From assembly GCA_025345505.1 (NCBI GenBank), contig JANVCC010000077.1, positions 1,771,656 to 1,835,655 of the forward strand: DNA of 64,000 nt, written 5' to 3'. Below, piece after piece: positions 18,801 to 33,460 of this stretch; position 1 is the first letter of the stretch; every line of letters starts with the position of its first letter. The notes under the pieces were generated by a model that was given only the letters and a program-made list of their open reading frames with translations, was not told the origin of the DNA and made no database searches. Source of the DNA: Todiramphus chloris collaris. Taxonomy: Eukaryota > Chordata > Aves > Coraciiformes > Alcedinidae. The position numbers were made by a program, and so were the translations under genes.

Positions 18801-21800
18801 TTCTTCTGTAATTTGTGCCTACAGGGCAGAGTAAAGGTTATTTGACTGCTTTAACTATCTGTCTGCTTCCCACGCCTGCAGCTTAATTATCACTTGGTTT
18901 TCTCAAGTGTTGTTTTCTTTAAAAACAAGAGATTTAAGTGAATGTTAACTATGTGACAAGTCTGCAGAATCTTTCTCTAATAAGGTGGTTTTAAGCCAAA
19001 ATCTGGTAGAAGCATGCTTTAAAGACCAATTTCATCCCAAATTAAAGAGTTTGCCTGAAGTATGGTGACTTGAGGGATGATTCATCATATGTGACAAAGG
19101 GGACGGATCCTTGCTTTAAGGAAGAACTCGGCGTGACTGTCGTTGTGGCTAACACCCCCGTAACGCAGAGTTTCTGTCCAAAGCTGTGCTCTAGCTGTGG
19201 CCACAGCGCTGATTGCACCAACAGGGAGTTACCCGACTGCAGCCAAGTGTTTCACTGCATTTGGGCCCTTTCAGAGCATCACTTCAGGTGGTTTGTGAAC
19301 TGAACAGCAAAGTTTCAATTATAATTTTTATCCTCATGTAAGAAAAGCTTATCTCCTCATCTGTAAATTTAAGACAACGTTTTTTCATTAGTTGCTACTG
19401 CACTTTTCTGTCTCCTGACAATGCATTGGGTCATTCAGGAGAAGAGCCGCTTGTATAACCGTAGGATATATTTTGTCTGCCATGATATCTTTGTGACTCT
19501 TGGTTTTTGGCTTGCTAATTTCCACAGTTTTGGCAGGAGGCAGCAGAGATCAAAGTACGCCCTGTACTTGCTCAGAACAGGAACCTCTAAATAACCGTGG
19601 ACTGGATTAAGGACTGCTCCTACCATGATGATTGTACCACTGTGAGCTCTGGTGTCTCATCTTCACAGCACACGTTCCCAGTGATTAAAGTTTTGTACTT
19701 TTGTTCGTGAGTTGCCCTCACAATTGGACACGAGGCTGTAAGAATTTCTCCTTGCATCTCTGCAGCTGTGCAGCAGATGGAAAGCCTGGTCTGAAGTGTC
19801 CTGTGCATCCCGGGGAGGAGCGCAGCGGTTTGCTCCAGGATGGTCAAAGCAGCTTGGTGACTGGGGCTTGTCATTGACTTTCTGGGAATTTCCCTGCCAC
19901 CCTCCAAATATTATAATGCTAAAATGTAACATTACCTTAAGAATAAACTTGGGCAGCTTTTGTGGAGTTGTGTTGTGCTGAGGGAGAACTTGTGAAGTTT
20001 CGTTTACCAGAGTTGTTTCAATATAGTTGGTGATTTTTCCACCCTCCCAGCCTCATGAGCGAGGCAGAGTTGGGCCAGGTCAGCCTTATCTGGCTAGCAG
20101 CATCTGGGCCGGACAGGCAGCATCCAGTGCCGACTGTCTGGTGGCTCTGCTGGGTGCCACGCTGCTGGGTGGCTGCTGTTGGGCAGCCAGGGTCCTGCCC
20201 AGAGTGGCGAGACTGCCATCAGCCCTCCCAGTGAGACAGGGCTATGGATGCGCTCGGTGTTTGGCCACATTTCAACAGCAGTTACTCAGCCATGACTAAA
20301 ACCCCCATCAAGCCCACACTTTGATTCCTAGAAGTGCTGCTCCCCTTGGCATTTTCAGCAGTTGCTTTTCTGTTGGCAAAAGGAGGAACTGTGCCCTTTA
20401 CATAGCTCTGTCAGCCTGTGTTAACCCAGTGTTAGGTTGAAGTTCACCTTTGCCTTTCTTTCTGTGGTATTAGCAAGACATTAATGTAGGTAATGGTTTG
20501 TCTTTCTTTGTTACCTGAAAGTAGGTGGACGTCCTCCAAGGTAATGAGCAGTATGTTTAGTTAAATGCAAGCTGTCCGCCTTTTGCCTTTTTTTTCCATT
20601 TACGATGTATTGGGAGGACTGGAAGGATTGAACAGACATTAGCTTGTGTCAGGAAGCTGGTGATGGGCTAGTGATCTTCTGAACTACTTCTCCACCCAGC
20701 ACTGTCTGTGCTGTGCCCTTTGGCTGTGGCTGTGCCTGTGCTAACGTCTCCCTGTCAGGCTTGCCCTGTGGTTTTAGTAACGCTGAGCTGCACGTGGCCT
20801 TTTGTTCTGTCTCCTGACAATGTGCATATTTGGTACTGGGTTTGGGGATGTTCCTCTAAGCCGAGCTGCCCTGTTGTACAGGGTAAGAATTTGCCCTTTC
20901 TGGTTAGCTGCATAGGAATCTTCTTAGCGTATTTAATGCATTTCACTGGTGACTTTATGGCTGTCTATGCTCCTGTCGTGCATTTGTTTCAGTGAGTTCA
21001 TGAATCCAAGATAACCAGGCAAGCTGCTGCTGCCAAGGTCGCAGTGCTGTTTTTGCAGCATGGGGGAAAGGACTCAGCATGTCAGAGATGTCTCAAAAGC
21101 AGCCTCTGAGGCAGGGCCAGTGATAATCTTGGAAGGGCCATTAGTCACGGCAGGGCAGAGATGCTCATTACATGTTCAGGATAACCTGATTGCTCCAGGT
21201 TTTGGTCTCTGCTGCTGAGTTGGAAGGAAGCGAGCACGGAATGCAGGACAGTACTCCTGGATGACTTCATGGAGAGATGCTGATGGGGAAGTTGGGTCCC
21301 TCCTTCCCCCTCCTGCCTTGTGCAGTTAGCAAATGCACAGCTCAGAAGATAGGTTTTGAGATGCCAACACCTGGGTGCTGGGGCAGAGGAGCTCTGACAG
21401 CTGATTGCCTGCGTGACGGAGCCTGTGCACAGTGCAACATAACAAACACGCCTGAAATAACTGCTGGCTGGATAGGACAGGCTTGCCAAGCAGGAATTGC
21501 ATGCCTGTACCTTGCCTGTGACAAGAAGTGTGTGGTGTGGCAGTCTCAAATGATGCTTTTCTGTGATTTCACAGATACTTTGATTGCAAAGGAAAAAGGC
21601 TCCAGGTACTGCAGAGACCTGCTCTTTATCTTCTTGGACAAGGAGGAACTTGATTCTCTCCTAGTGATTTGATTATCAGTGGGATCACTGCCCTCAGTAT
21701 TATTTTCAGATGACCACTATAGTCTCTGCAAGGGTTTGTGAAACTGTAATGGATTGCTTTGCATGAGGATGCTGTGCTGGGTGCAGAGGGAGGTGATGTT

Positions 21801-22315
21801 GCCGGACTGATGCAGCAGACTGGACCATTCAATGCCAGTGTGGTCAGTGCTCCCTGGCACTGTGCCCTGAACAACACCTGCACTTGGTAGCAAGTGACCA
21901 CTTGAGCATGGAAGAAATCCCCAGTACATCCAAGCACAGAGCTTTTGCCATTTCAGCTGTTACTGGCCTCTTGCTGATAGTGGGTTGCAGAAGCGTAGGT
22001 GGGTACAGCAAGCAGCTACCAGTGCTGACAAGCTACAGGGTGCAAGGGAGAAATGGGGTCTTTCCTTTTGTCACGGTGGTTCAAGACCTCAGAATCCTGA
22101 GTGTGGTCCTTAGGACTGACAGAGGGAAGAATTTGCCTCAAGAAAGGAAAGATCTGCTAGCAGTAATGAAAAGGATTCTCCTTTCCTCTTAATCTTCTGC
22201 ATTACTGTGAGGTGGAAGTTAACTGCTAGTGGTAGTATGGGTTCTGGTGTGCTCAAGGCAGTGACAGAAATTTCAGAGGCAACTCAAGAGCAGAGGTCCA
22301 CAGGGTTTGTTTTTG

Positions 22316-22387
22316 TTTTGATGTGTGGGTTGGGTTTTTTCTGTGGTTTTTTTGGTTGGTTGGTTTTTTGTTTGGTTGGGTTTTTTT
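22316..22387 (+). repeat. T/G-rich low-complexity tract
   Basis: Irregular runs of T with GG interruptions, including GGTTGGTTGG. Similar tracts recur at 33710-33760 and 35580-35630. There is no fixed period. Confidence 0.8.
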
Positions 22388-22413
22388 GAGATCTGGGGAG
22401 GAATCATGATCAA

Positions 22414-22495
22414 AGGGAAAACTAAGGCTGAGGGAGCTTGTCAAGGTACTGATTTGCCAAAAGTCCTGGAGAGGGACAGAGATTGGCTTTAGCAG
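22414..22495 (-). mobile_element. MIR-like SINE fragment
   Basis: GGGAAAACTAAGGCTGAGGG followed by TTGTCAAGG, TTTGCC and AAGTCCTGG follows the reverse complement of the MIR core (GGAAACTGAGGCTCAGAGAG, then CTTGCCCAAGGTCAC) in order, with indels. Confidence 0.55.
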
Positions 22496-23237
22496 GAAAA
22501 TGGTTTTTGTTAATACAAAGACGATAGTTTATAGAAGGAGGTGAACTTTAGTCACTATAGGCACTATCAGTGTCTGTCTCCCCAGTAATTCATTTTGAAA
22601 CCACTGGCCAACTTGAACCGAATTTGATAGGAAGAGACCTCAAAGATGCATAAGGTGTTAACAGAATTCCTGAAAACAAATAGGCACAGAGAGACTTTAA
22701 AAAACAAACAAACCCAAACAAAATAGGGAAACATCACTGAGTGAGAAGCTACAGTTGAGAGCTTATTAAGCACTGGGAAAATTGTAAGTCTGTGATTGAC
22801 TTGATTTATGCCCTAGCTTCTGGAAAAGCTTCAGTTGGAGCTCACAGTTTGCTAGCCGGCAAAGCCAATCAGCCTTGTGGAACAAATTGATGGGAGGTCA
22901 GCTTTACGGAGCCCCAGTGGTTACAGAACTACTTTTATTTTTCTTTTTTATCTCCTGCTGCCTGAACAGCAAATTGAAAGGGAAAAGGCTGATAAGCTGT
23001 AGAAACAGTTATGAAGAGTGTGTTTTGCCAGGAATCTCACCAGCCATCTTGAGCTTTCCATGTGTAGAAGGTGCTGAGCATTGCTGGTTGGAAGCAGGGA
23101 GGGAACTTGAGCATTACTGACATGCCAGCAGACAGCAGCATAGAAGCTTTTAGTGAGCAGAACTGATTCACTCTTTTCTCTCATGTCTTAGCACACAGAT
23201 ATGATCAGCAGGTCAACTACTGTTGTCCACAAGAGAC

Positions 23238-23258
23238 TTTTATTTATTTATTTATTTA
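23238..23258 (+). repeat. (ATTT)n microsatellite
   Basis: Roughly five tandem TTTA units flanked by unique sequence. Confidence 0.9.
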
Positions 23259-26200
23259 GTATGGAACTGGAGCTCATAAACAAGACAGCCTGGGATAATC
23301 CTGCCAGTCAAACAACAGTGTAATTGTGGCAGCCACACCAGAAGCCTGATGCGGAAAGAGTGAAAAATATGCAGAAATACTCACCACTGCCAAGCTCTGT
23401 ATTCCTGACTCTTTGTAATAAGCTTTTTATTTGTTAATACTATATAAATAGTTGCATGGTTTTTTAAAAACCTCTTTATGTGGGATCCTCTTTAAAGCCC
23501 AGGTGGTGGCTGGTGGCCAACAGGAAGCCACAGGAGCTGCATGTCTCCTGCCTCCAGCAGAAGATCAGGCTGTTCCCTTGACATCCCCAGTGACAGCCAT
23601 CCCACTGGTGGTGAGCCGCAAACTGGTCCCATGGAGCTAGCAGCCTGCTGCAAAAGCACCTTTTAGAGCTCTCTGGCTGAGCGAAACAAGAGTTGGAAGT
23701 GACTGGTGTGGAATGAAAGGGTTAAACAGTGGCTGAGGTCAGTCTGAGGCAGCAGACAGGGGAAGAGCTGAAGGAGGTGGTGGGCATTGGACAGGGGTCT
23801 TGTAAAGACTGGACAGAACCTTCTAAGAAGGCATTGTATCTTCAAGGCCATGACACTGGGCTGACTTCATCTCATCCTGAATATATACAGTAATTCTATC
23901 AGGAAAATTACCAAAAGGGCTTCCCTCTCTCCCTTTTTGAGGAGAGGAAAGACTTCTTCAGATAGGATTTGAAAGACCTTTACTCTGTGCTTGGAAAGCA
24001 TTTAATGCAGCTACCTGAATGCATATGAAGGTCATGTCTGGGTCTCTTGTGTGATGAATTGCTCCTTTCCTTACCAGCTGTCTCATTTATTTGTCTGCAG
24101 CCCGCCTTTCAAAAAAAATGGTTGTGCATGTATTGCATTGTCTTCAAATTACCTTGTCTTTTTGACTTCTGTCTTTTTAAAAGCAGCAAAATTCACAAAC
24201 AGCTTGCATTTTACTCTTCTGTGATCTGAAGCTTAGATAAAACAGGCTTGGAGACATCTGTCCTTGCTGATTGTCTTCATTTGCTGACACTTAGCCCTTG
24301 GACTCTGACAAAGCCAGCCTTAAATTGCAGCATCAAAAAGAAGAGCTTTTAATTTATTTTCCTCTCCTTTTCCTAGCTGTATTGTTTTCTCTTTGTGTCA
24401 TTGTTTAGCTCCTTTTTCCTACCCATCTTACTAGGAAATTTTTCTATCTCACATACTTTGTTATTAAATATCTCTCTCATGTTTGTGGCTCATTGTTTAC
24501 TGAGTTTCTTGCTTTTCTGCCCTCCCCTTGTATCTCTGTACTTCCCAGAGTATCTGATCATACAAAACCACCAAAGAGCAGTTAAGCTGTGCAAACAAGT
24601 GGTACGAATTTTATTCTCCTTGGGCCCATTTTCTGCTCTTAGGCCCATCCCTTGACTACAAAGTTTGAGGATCATCCTGGTGTTAAAAAGATGAATTCAG
24701 GATGTCTGGAGTGATTTTGCTATTCACGGTATTGTTTTCCATTCTGGAACCTGTAGCCTGCTTTCTCTAGGTGGACTAGTTGAAGTAGTAGTCCTCCTTT
24801 ATATTCTGCATGCTGTGTATTTAGTGAGAAGCATTGTGCCAGGAAAACTTTAGATTAAGGGACTGGACAAATCTGTTGTTGCCTTGTTTCACCTTTGCTG
24901 GTGTGTAAGTTCAGGCTGATACAAAGTGTAAGGGCTCACAGAATTCCTTGGGTGGATGAAGCCCAGGCAAATATGCCCCCCCCCAACCTTTAACAGAGCA
25001 GATAATCTTTGGGGAACAGAAGGAGCGTCACTGATCATTTCTCGTCTGTATTTTACTATCTAGCAGTGTGTAACCAAAGATCTTCTTGCTATGATCCTGC
25101 TCTGAAAGATTTTTAGAACCAAGGGATTAAATATATTGAGTGTGTCCTAATAAAACAGGACTAAATTTGTGTGTGTAAGCCAAAGCCAAAATGCTCACTG
25201 CTTGAGAACGTGGAGATCTACAAGGGAGGAAAACACCTCTAGATGAGCTGTTCACAGCGGCCTGTCTGGGTGCAGTTCTACTTGCATCTTGATCTTCTGG
25301 AACCAAGGAATGGAGGGTATATTTGTGTCTGTGAAACAGTGTTCCTTCCCAAGAGTATAATCTGAAGGATGGCTGAGCTGCTGCTCTTCATGTAGCCACT
25401 ACCACACTACTAATACAGGAAAAAATAATTTTACAAATCTGGAAACCTTAAGTTATTCTAGTGGCATTTTGCAAGTTGGGATAGACTTTTAAATGAATGA
25501 CCCCAGACTTTGTTCATTTGTATCCTTGGTATGAGAGCACTTTTTATCACTAGCTCTTCTCTTGTACAGGCACTGCCTGCCAACAGTTCTTCTGAAGGCA
25601 AGGTGAAACTTGTTTATGCTTGTAACTAATGTCTTTAATTAAAGAAACAGGCTTTAAAATACTGCTCTTATCTGGTTCAACCCATTAACTTGTTCATTTA
25701 TAGTTCTTACACTACTTCCTTTGGCTTTTCCACCCCATCCTGACAACAGATATCTTGCTTATTCTGCAGTGGTGAGGGCTCTTGATGATGAGGTGTCTTC
25801 ATAGGTTACTTCACCCAAAGGATTAGTGCAACAGTAAATGATGGGGAAAAAAACCCCAAAATCATTTTCAAAGGAAATGTCTTGAGTTTAGTTGTTGGTG
25901 GGATTTTTTTTTTTTTGAGGGTGAATTTATAAACATTATAAAAAGCAACCCTTTTTAAAACCAGTGTGCTCCTGAGTCCATCCTTCGACATGTGAGTACT
26001 TTTTGCCAGAGCACTTCAGTTCTGATCCTGCCTTACCCCATGATATTAAGAAAGTAATTTTACATTTCTCATCTTAAATGTTGAATGTACTATGAACTGT
26101 GGTTTTTTGTATCAAAATACTGGGAGATTGTGTGGTACCAGGTGTATAAATGCTGTGTAATTTCCCTTTGCAACTGGAGGTCTGGATCAGAGTCATCAGG

Positions 26201-29200
26201 TCTAAATTATTAATTGTTAACCAAGAAACTCCTGGTTTTCTTCTGAAAGGTTTCGGTCCAAAGGTTTTCAATGCCCTCAAGTAATATGGTCAAACTTTAC
26301 CTAATTGTTGAGATATACATTTTTATTGTTCTTGTCATCTTCTGTACAAGTTTTTGTGCACCTCACAAATTGCACATGCTATGTGCTATGTTTACTGCCT
26401 TAAAACCAGTCTGAGTTAAAGCTTTTCCTTCTTCGTAACTCTTAGTTAATTGGCTCAGTAGTGAAGTCAAAAAGTTGAATTTTTCTATCATACTCCCCCT
26501 TGGAGGCAAGAGCATGCAGAGATGCAGACTTGGGACTAAACCAGCAGGTTCAGTGAGTAGAGCTGTGAGATGAGAGTTTGCTGAAATGCAAACACAGGAT
26601 CTGAAAAGGGAGTACAGAACCCAAACTGGCAGTGCAAACTGTTTTGATAGCTGCATTTTGGCTTGAAAAATCCTCAGATGCTTAGAACAGGGGAGTGTCT
26701 TTTCTAGACATGGAACTGCATGCCAGGGTCTTTGGATGGCCATGAACCACAAGAGCCTGTCATGCGTACCTTGGAGAGTGAAGGGGAGAGGGAGCCCCGA
26801 GCAGATTGCCAGCGAGTCCTGTCCATTGTGGGATGGTGTTGGGCTGGGCAAGCAGCGTGAGTGGCTTCCAAGTGCCCCTGAGATGTGGACGTCAGCAGAC
26901 AAGCTTGCCTTGCTTTCTTTGGCAGCAGGGAATTTGACTACCCAGCAACCCAGCTGCTAGAAAGGCTCAGACATCTGTTTTAAGTTCTTTACAGGATGGG
27001 ACACTGAATAATACTCAACCTTTCTGCAAAGAGCAAGATGATCTGATGTGTCTAAGGAGGACATTTTATATTTGCACGCTAAAAAGACATCCTCCATCTC
27101 CAAACAAGCATGTGTCTTGCATCTCTTGCTGGTTTACGTTGTACCTTTCATTTAGGTGATGAAATGAACCCTCCAGTTTGACTTCCTAGTTCTTTAGTTC
27201 TAACCTGCCTCTGTCCCCAGGTGCTTGGGTATTCCAAACAGAAGAAGCCTTTCAGATAATCCTCATGTTCTTCTGCAAAGAGGGAGCAGGTACTTCTGCG
27301 TGGGTGGTGTGTGTTCATCGTCCTCATTTGTTGCTTTCATTAAAGTGAGGCTTTGTGTCAGTAACACCTTTGATCCTGTTATTTAAATGAGATAGTGGGT
27401 GTCCTGCAGAAAAGGCCTCTTTAAAGTGCCTTGCAAGGTTATGCTGCTGCATGATGATTAATAAAAGTTCCTGAAACCATACTGGACTGGAGACTATGAA
27501 TACTTTCCCAAGTACGGTTCTCCATATTGTAGTCTGCAGCAAACATGATTTATTCTCAGCTGATTGACCTCGTGTGGACTTGTGCCTGTGTAAGTAGCAG
27601 CTGAAATCAGTGGTCTGAGCAGTAATCTGCAAGTTGTAGACAGTAGGTTATTATTTGGTGAGAATGCCCTGCAAGTCTCTCACTGCAGCATTTTCATTCA
27701 AAAGGTCACTTCCGTGAGTTTGTGTGCAGCTGAATTTAATGTTCTTTCTCAGCAAGGCAGGCCACACTGGAGAGTGCATAATTATAATAAATAAAACTTT
27801 GTTCTCAGCTGAAAAACCCATCTGAAATAAATTTTCCCAGCCCTTCCAAGAAATGCTTTTAGTAAGATAAATAAAAGCAATTCTTGCAGATTTCACATTC
27901 ATTCAGCAGGAATGTTGGTGGGTGTAGGGTGCCTCCACTTAAGTCACTCATCACAGTGCCTTCTGGGCTCTATCAATTTGTATATTCAATAGCTGGCTAA
28001 GGGTAGCATTTGCAAATTGGGTTTCTTTCAAACCACTTAAAACCAAGTTCATTATTTCTTACTTGGTTTGAATCCTGGTTATTACTTTGAGTAAAATTGT
28101 TCTTAACAGCAAGTACATAGAGTTCAGTTGGACTCTCAACTTGGGCAAACTTTAAACAATGCTTTGGTAGGTGCATCTGTTTTTAGGGATGTGCATGTAT
28201 TTATACAAGCTTTTGTGGCTTGCTTTTTTTGTTTTGGTTGTCACTTCTGTGTAGTCAAAGTAGATTTGTTTTCTTCTGTTTAATATTTCACAACACTGAA
28301 AAAGTCTGACCAGATACAAAAGGAAAGCTAAGAGTTGATTGTTTTTTTTCCCCCCTGAACTTCTAAACAAGTACTTAAACAAAACTATCCCCTCTTTGCT
28401 TTCACCTTTCAAGAGACTGAGCAGAGTGTGACATGCCCTCACCTTGTTTTTAGTTTTTTGTCCAAGTATAGCAAAGAGGCTCTGCTCGCTGGTCAGGACG
28501 CTGCTGGTGGTGGAAGCTGAATCATTGTGTAGTTTCTCTGTGTCCATGAGCAGGTCCTGTTACCATTGAGGTTTCAGAGGGGCATAGGGTGGTCCTCAAG
28601 TGTCTTTGTGCTTTCCTTGCAGAGTCTCTAGACAAGCAATTTTCAGTCTCCACTCAAAACTGACACAACTTTTGGTATGGGTACTGCCTGGTACTACTGT
28701 ACGGTTCGTTGTTGCTGGAAGGTCACTCTTCTGCAGGGCTCTGCTGGAAGCTGTGAGGCTGCCAGGGAGAGAAGACTCTTGTGGCAGTGTCAATGGTAAA
28801 TGAAAGATAACACAGCCATTCTGTTCTTGCCATAAATTTAGAAAGCCCTGTGCTCTACTGCTTGGCATGAAGAACTGTGTGTAAGCTATACCACCTAGTA
28901 TCTATCTTGTCCTGTTTCCTTGTTGTTTTGGTGGGAGGGAGGCATGGAGGCCTTTCTAAAGCAAAGAAGAGCCTGATGTCTGAGCAGAGAAAGCAGAGGG
29001 AGGTCACTGAAATCTAGCCACTCAGGCTTCATTAAATGGAAGTGATAGTCCTGGGGAGGAGGGGTGGAAACTCGCATCTACTTCTATTCTGTTCTGTGTG
29101 CCAGGTTAGATACTCATCTCTCAAAGACTTGCTATCTCGCCAAGCCCCAGTGGGTTTCCATTGACACCGGAGAATGATCAAAGGGAGAATACACTCTCTG

Positions 29201-32200
29201 TCACTGGACTGGGGGCTTATACTTTATGGTCATGTTCCGTATTGATCAGGAGCAAATTTTAACACCACTTAAATCATGACAGTCTGTTTTGATTTTGGGG
29301 TTTGGGTTTTTTTTGGTATTATTTTCCCTTCTTGTTTGTCTCCTTTGTTCCTGTCACCACCTTCCTTTTCATGATGCAAGTCTTTTTGTTCTCTTTATTT
29401 TATCTGTTGAAGTGATAAGGAGCTGAATGCTTGGTACTTGCTAATGGAGCTTCTTTGGCAGTGAGGAGGCCAGGGAATCTCACTTAAACTAATTGTTGTT
29501 TTAAGATCTCTCTAGGCATCCTCACCCTACGCACAGACATGGTTTATTTTTGAAAGATTATCTTGAGTTAGAAAAATCAGCTCTTTTTCTAAAATGAAAA
29601 CATACTGTCATCAAAACCTGAATTTCACGTGGGTTGTGTAAACGTGCAATTTGGGTTAGGTCCGGTCACTGGGAAATCTGCAGTGCTGTTGTCCAGGAAG
29701 TTACAGTGCAAGAAAGACGGGGAAAATTCAGAAAGTCACACTAACTGCGTCTCCTTGGCGAACTGCCTCAGAAACCCTGACCGATGTATTTCTGGTGTGT
29801 ACTTTATGTGACGCTAGCAGAAGGTCACTTGAGCAGTTTCAACATTCTTGTAGGCATGTGTTTGCATGACATGAACTGCTGAAAGAATACTGCTGGGCTT
29901 CCTCAAACTGCTTCCCAGAAACCCTCCCTCTGCCCCTGCATGCCCCATCACTGTAACTGGCAAACCCCTGTCTGTTTCGATCCACACCATGTTTCCTACG
30001 GGTGAATCACAGAAGCCTCTTGCTACGGGTCTGTGCACTTGAGTTTCTTGGTGTCACAGCTGGAGTGCTCTCTAGCACCTCAGCTCTTTGTCAAGCCACC
30101 TTCTCAGGTCAGCATGTAAAGTTTTAAGCTGACCTGGATACCCTGTTCCTATCCCCATCCGCTAAAGGTTTCCTGTGAAAGGCTATAGTTTTATTCTTGC
30201 CTTTATCAACCCTGACAACAGTTGTTATTTAAATGTTGCTCAATATGTCAAGATCTCGGGATGACTGCTAATTCCTTCAACCCCTTGTTTTGTTTTAGAA
30301 TTTCTAATCCCATTTTCTATGACTGAATTCAGTTGTGTGGTTTCCACTGGGAGGATTAGGGTTTACTGCTATAGGTACGTCATTCTGCCTTTGAAGCTGC
30401 TTGCTCATGCTTTCCTTGGCAAGCTCTGGCAGCCACGCTTAGCAACAACAGAGATCGTATCTTTTTGGAGCTGCCAAAGGGTTAATCAAAAGCGTGTTTA
30501 TGAAACCAGGTTGCTTACCCTTACAAGATCATCCTGTGATCTTTTTGGATGCTTTTGGAATATTTATCACCTGCCTTTGTAATTTATATTACATATTTCT
30601 TTCATTTCTTGAAGCTATTTTAATGCTATGTACAATAGTGTTAAAATTAACTATGATAAGCAGCTTTTCTTGGCAAGCCCTAAATTGCACACCTCTTGGA
30701 TGCAAACTGGAGAACGTGACTGTTTTCATGTGGATGGCATAAGATTTTTGGCTGGTATGTTCAGGGTGGTTGAATGAGCGTAGGGCATCTGAAGTACATC
30801 TGTAGCTTCAAAACAAATCCAACAAAAGGACTCGCATCCCTCAGGCAGGCAAGTGGCTGTTTGTACAGATGCTTTTTCTGTAGAGCCTTTTTGTAGGAAT
30901 GGTCACAGTTGTGGGTGAGTTAACGTATTCACGGAGAGGGGCTGATGGGTATTCAAGTGAGTATTATTTTTCATCAGGGAGATTAAAGGTGTTTCTGTTG
31001 ATCAGGAGATTGCTTTGTGTGGAGATTCTCCAATGAAATGGAGCCCCTGTGCATATGCAGTGTTTCTTTAAAAACCTTAAACAGGATCTGCACTGTGATG
31101 GGAATTGTTAATTGTGCTTTATCTGCCTTGCTGGCAAACATACCACTGTGAAATTTTTATAACCCAATAAAATATTAGGGAGTGCTTAACTTCAAGAGGA
31201 AGCTTGATGGCTGCTTTCCGGTGATGCCTTTAAAACCAGGTGAGAAACATGCGCTTGCCTCATCCAGACTTGCACTTACCTCTGCAGACATAGTACCAGC
31301 ATACTGATGCAATGTTCATGGATTTCGGAAAGGCTGAACAGTTCTGGTAGGGTAGATGCTACAGTGCCAGGCTCTGCATGCTTGGTATGATGCAGTTGAA
31401 CAGAACATGAAAATCTTTGTTATTAATACACTGACTCAAAGTGGAAATATTTGCACATTTCGATACAAAATGTGACTTGAATTTTTTCTTTTAGTGCATT
31501 TCTAAAGCCATGAGGGAGACTCTTTGGACTTGCTGTGTGAATGCTGAGATTTGCAAGCACTGACTTGGTACAAAGTCATGTGTGATGTCTTTGTAATATA
31601 AAGCTCTTGTAGAAACTCATAGGAATCTGAAGACTGTCCTTTGTATTTTCTTTGCATGTTAAAATTGCACAATCTAGGATCTTTTATTCTAAATATTTCA
31701 TTTATCTAACTTCTTTTCTTCCCATGAAGTATTGTCTCCTGGGACTTAAGTATCTGCTGGTTCAAATCTATGTGATCGCAGATAGTTGAGAACTAGTGCA
31801 TGTCGCATCACTAGGTCACCAGTTCAAATCTAGACCGAGTGGTAATGGACATTTTTATACTGCTAATGCCTTTCATCAGGGTTTATGTCTAGAAATGGAG
31901 CATTTGCTATTCAGAATTTTGCATTCAAGTGGAGAATAAAGACTAGAAGCAGGTTTTTCTATAGCAGAAAGTCCTGTTTGATTTGTTAGTATTATGTAGT
32001 CGGCATACCTGGTGCTTTAGAAGGAGTAAAGGTAGCATCTTCCCAGAGGTGACCTCCACTGGCAGAGAACTGTACACATTAATCAAGTCTGTTATTTTTG
32101 GTGTGCTTTCCTATGACTTTTAAATTGCATGAACCTATGACGAAAATTGGCAAGAGATTTTTAAATTGGAAATGCAATGTCAGAGTGTTTTGAACGGCAA

Positions 32201-33369
32201 GTGAAACACTTCGGACAGAGTACTTCTCAAATTCTTCCAGGCAGCTGCTCTTCTAAGGAACGCTGGTTGGTTGACTGGTTGGGCTTTTTATCTAATTTCT
32301 TCTAGCATTTATGTCAGGATCTTTGTATAAAGCCGCACTTCTAAATCTGAACTCTAATCTCAAGCTTTTGTTCAAGAAGTGTGGACTTCAGTTTAGTGTA
32401 AAATCTGTACTTACAAGTACTCATTGGACTGTACATCTCTCAGTCCGTAGAGAGCTTGAAGTGGTTCAGTTCAGCTGCACGGACTTTGGCAGCTTCATGG
32501 TTCCTCCTTGTTGATCCGTTATGCTGAAGTTGGGAAAACTTTTTCAAGATACATTGGGATTGGAAGGCCTTGCGAATCCCTTTAGTCAGGGGCCAACCCA
32601 TCGCGTGCCAGGATCTGCTTGCAACCACCTCTTATTCCAACTTTTTCCTGAATGTTTCCTGAGCGCTCTCTGGCTTGTTTCAGGGACCAGCTTGGCAGCG
32701 TATCAGGAATCAATAGCTGGAGTCCTTCAGGAAAGAAGTTGAAGATGCTGGAGTATGAATTCTGGTGTCCTGGTTGTTAGAATCTGTTAGCAGAGACATC
32801 AAGATGCGAAGAAGAGAGATGTGAAAACCGGTACAAGTGTTCTCTTTTTTTTTGTCCTCCTGAGTTGAGAAATTAGGATCTGAGTTGATTTCCGCACCCC
32901 AAAGGCTATTGCATAGCTTCCCATGCGTCTCATGCCGTGGGAGATCACTGGTGACTTTTGTCAGTATTTAGAGGTACAAAAAAAATGGGTTGTGAGGTGT
33001 GGAGACAGGGCAAATAAAAGACATTTGGTGACGTGAAAAGAAAAAAATACCACCTGTGGAACTGGAGTTATCCCTTTGGCACTACGTGACTGTGGATCTT
33101 AAAAGCATGTTTTCATGTGTGTATACCCTGTAAAGAGTCTTCAGTCATGGCGGGGTCTGAGTTCTTGGCACTTTGGGAGAAATTATGAGGTCATTCACTT
33201 TCATTCCTGATGCTGCTTATTGCTACCATTTTGCTGGTTATCTCAGAGACTCTTGGCAATGTATTTACGACTTCCTCCTTACAATATTCTGTTACAATCA
33301 AGTATGTCTGAAATCTCGAGCACATATTTCTGCCTCTCTTTTTCTATAAAGGCAATTTTAAAGTTGTGG

Positions 33370-33460
33370 CTTAGCAGAGGAACACTAACCATGAAACGAT
33401 TTCTGCCTAAGTCTCTTAGCAGAGGAACACTAACCATGAAACGATTTCTGCCTAAGTCTC
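33370..33460 (+). repeat. Exact 45-bp tandem duplication
   Basis: A 45-base unit beginning TTAGCAGAGGAACACTAACC occupies 33371-33415 and is repeated without any difference at 33416-33460. It is two copies only. Because 45 is a multiple of three, the incidental open frame through it repeats 15 residues. Perfect identity suggests a recent event. Confidence 0.97.

Noticed and set aside
19341-19372. CTCCTCATCTGTAAATTT as another MIR core
   Set aside because: The match is too short and the flanks do not follow the MIR order.
26363-26902. 179-codon minus-strand open frame in WBP1L intron 1
   Set aside because: No recognisable domain, promoter or splice signals. Consistent with a chance frame.
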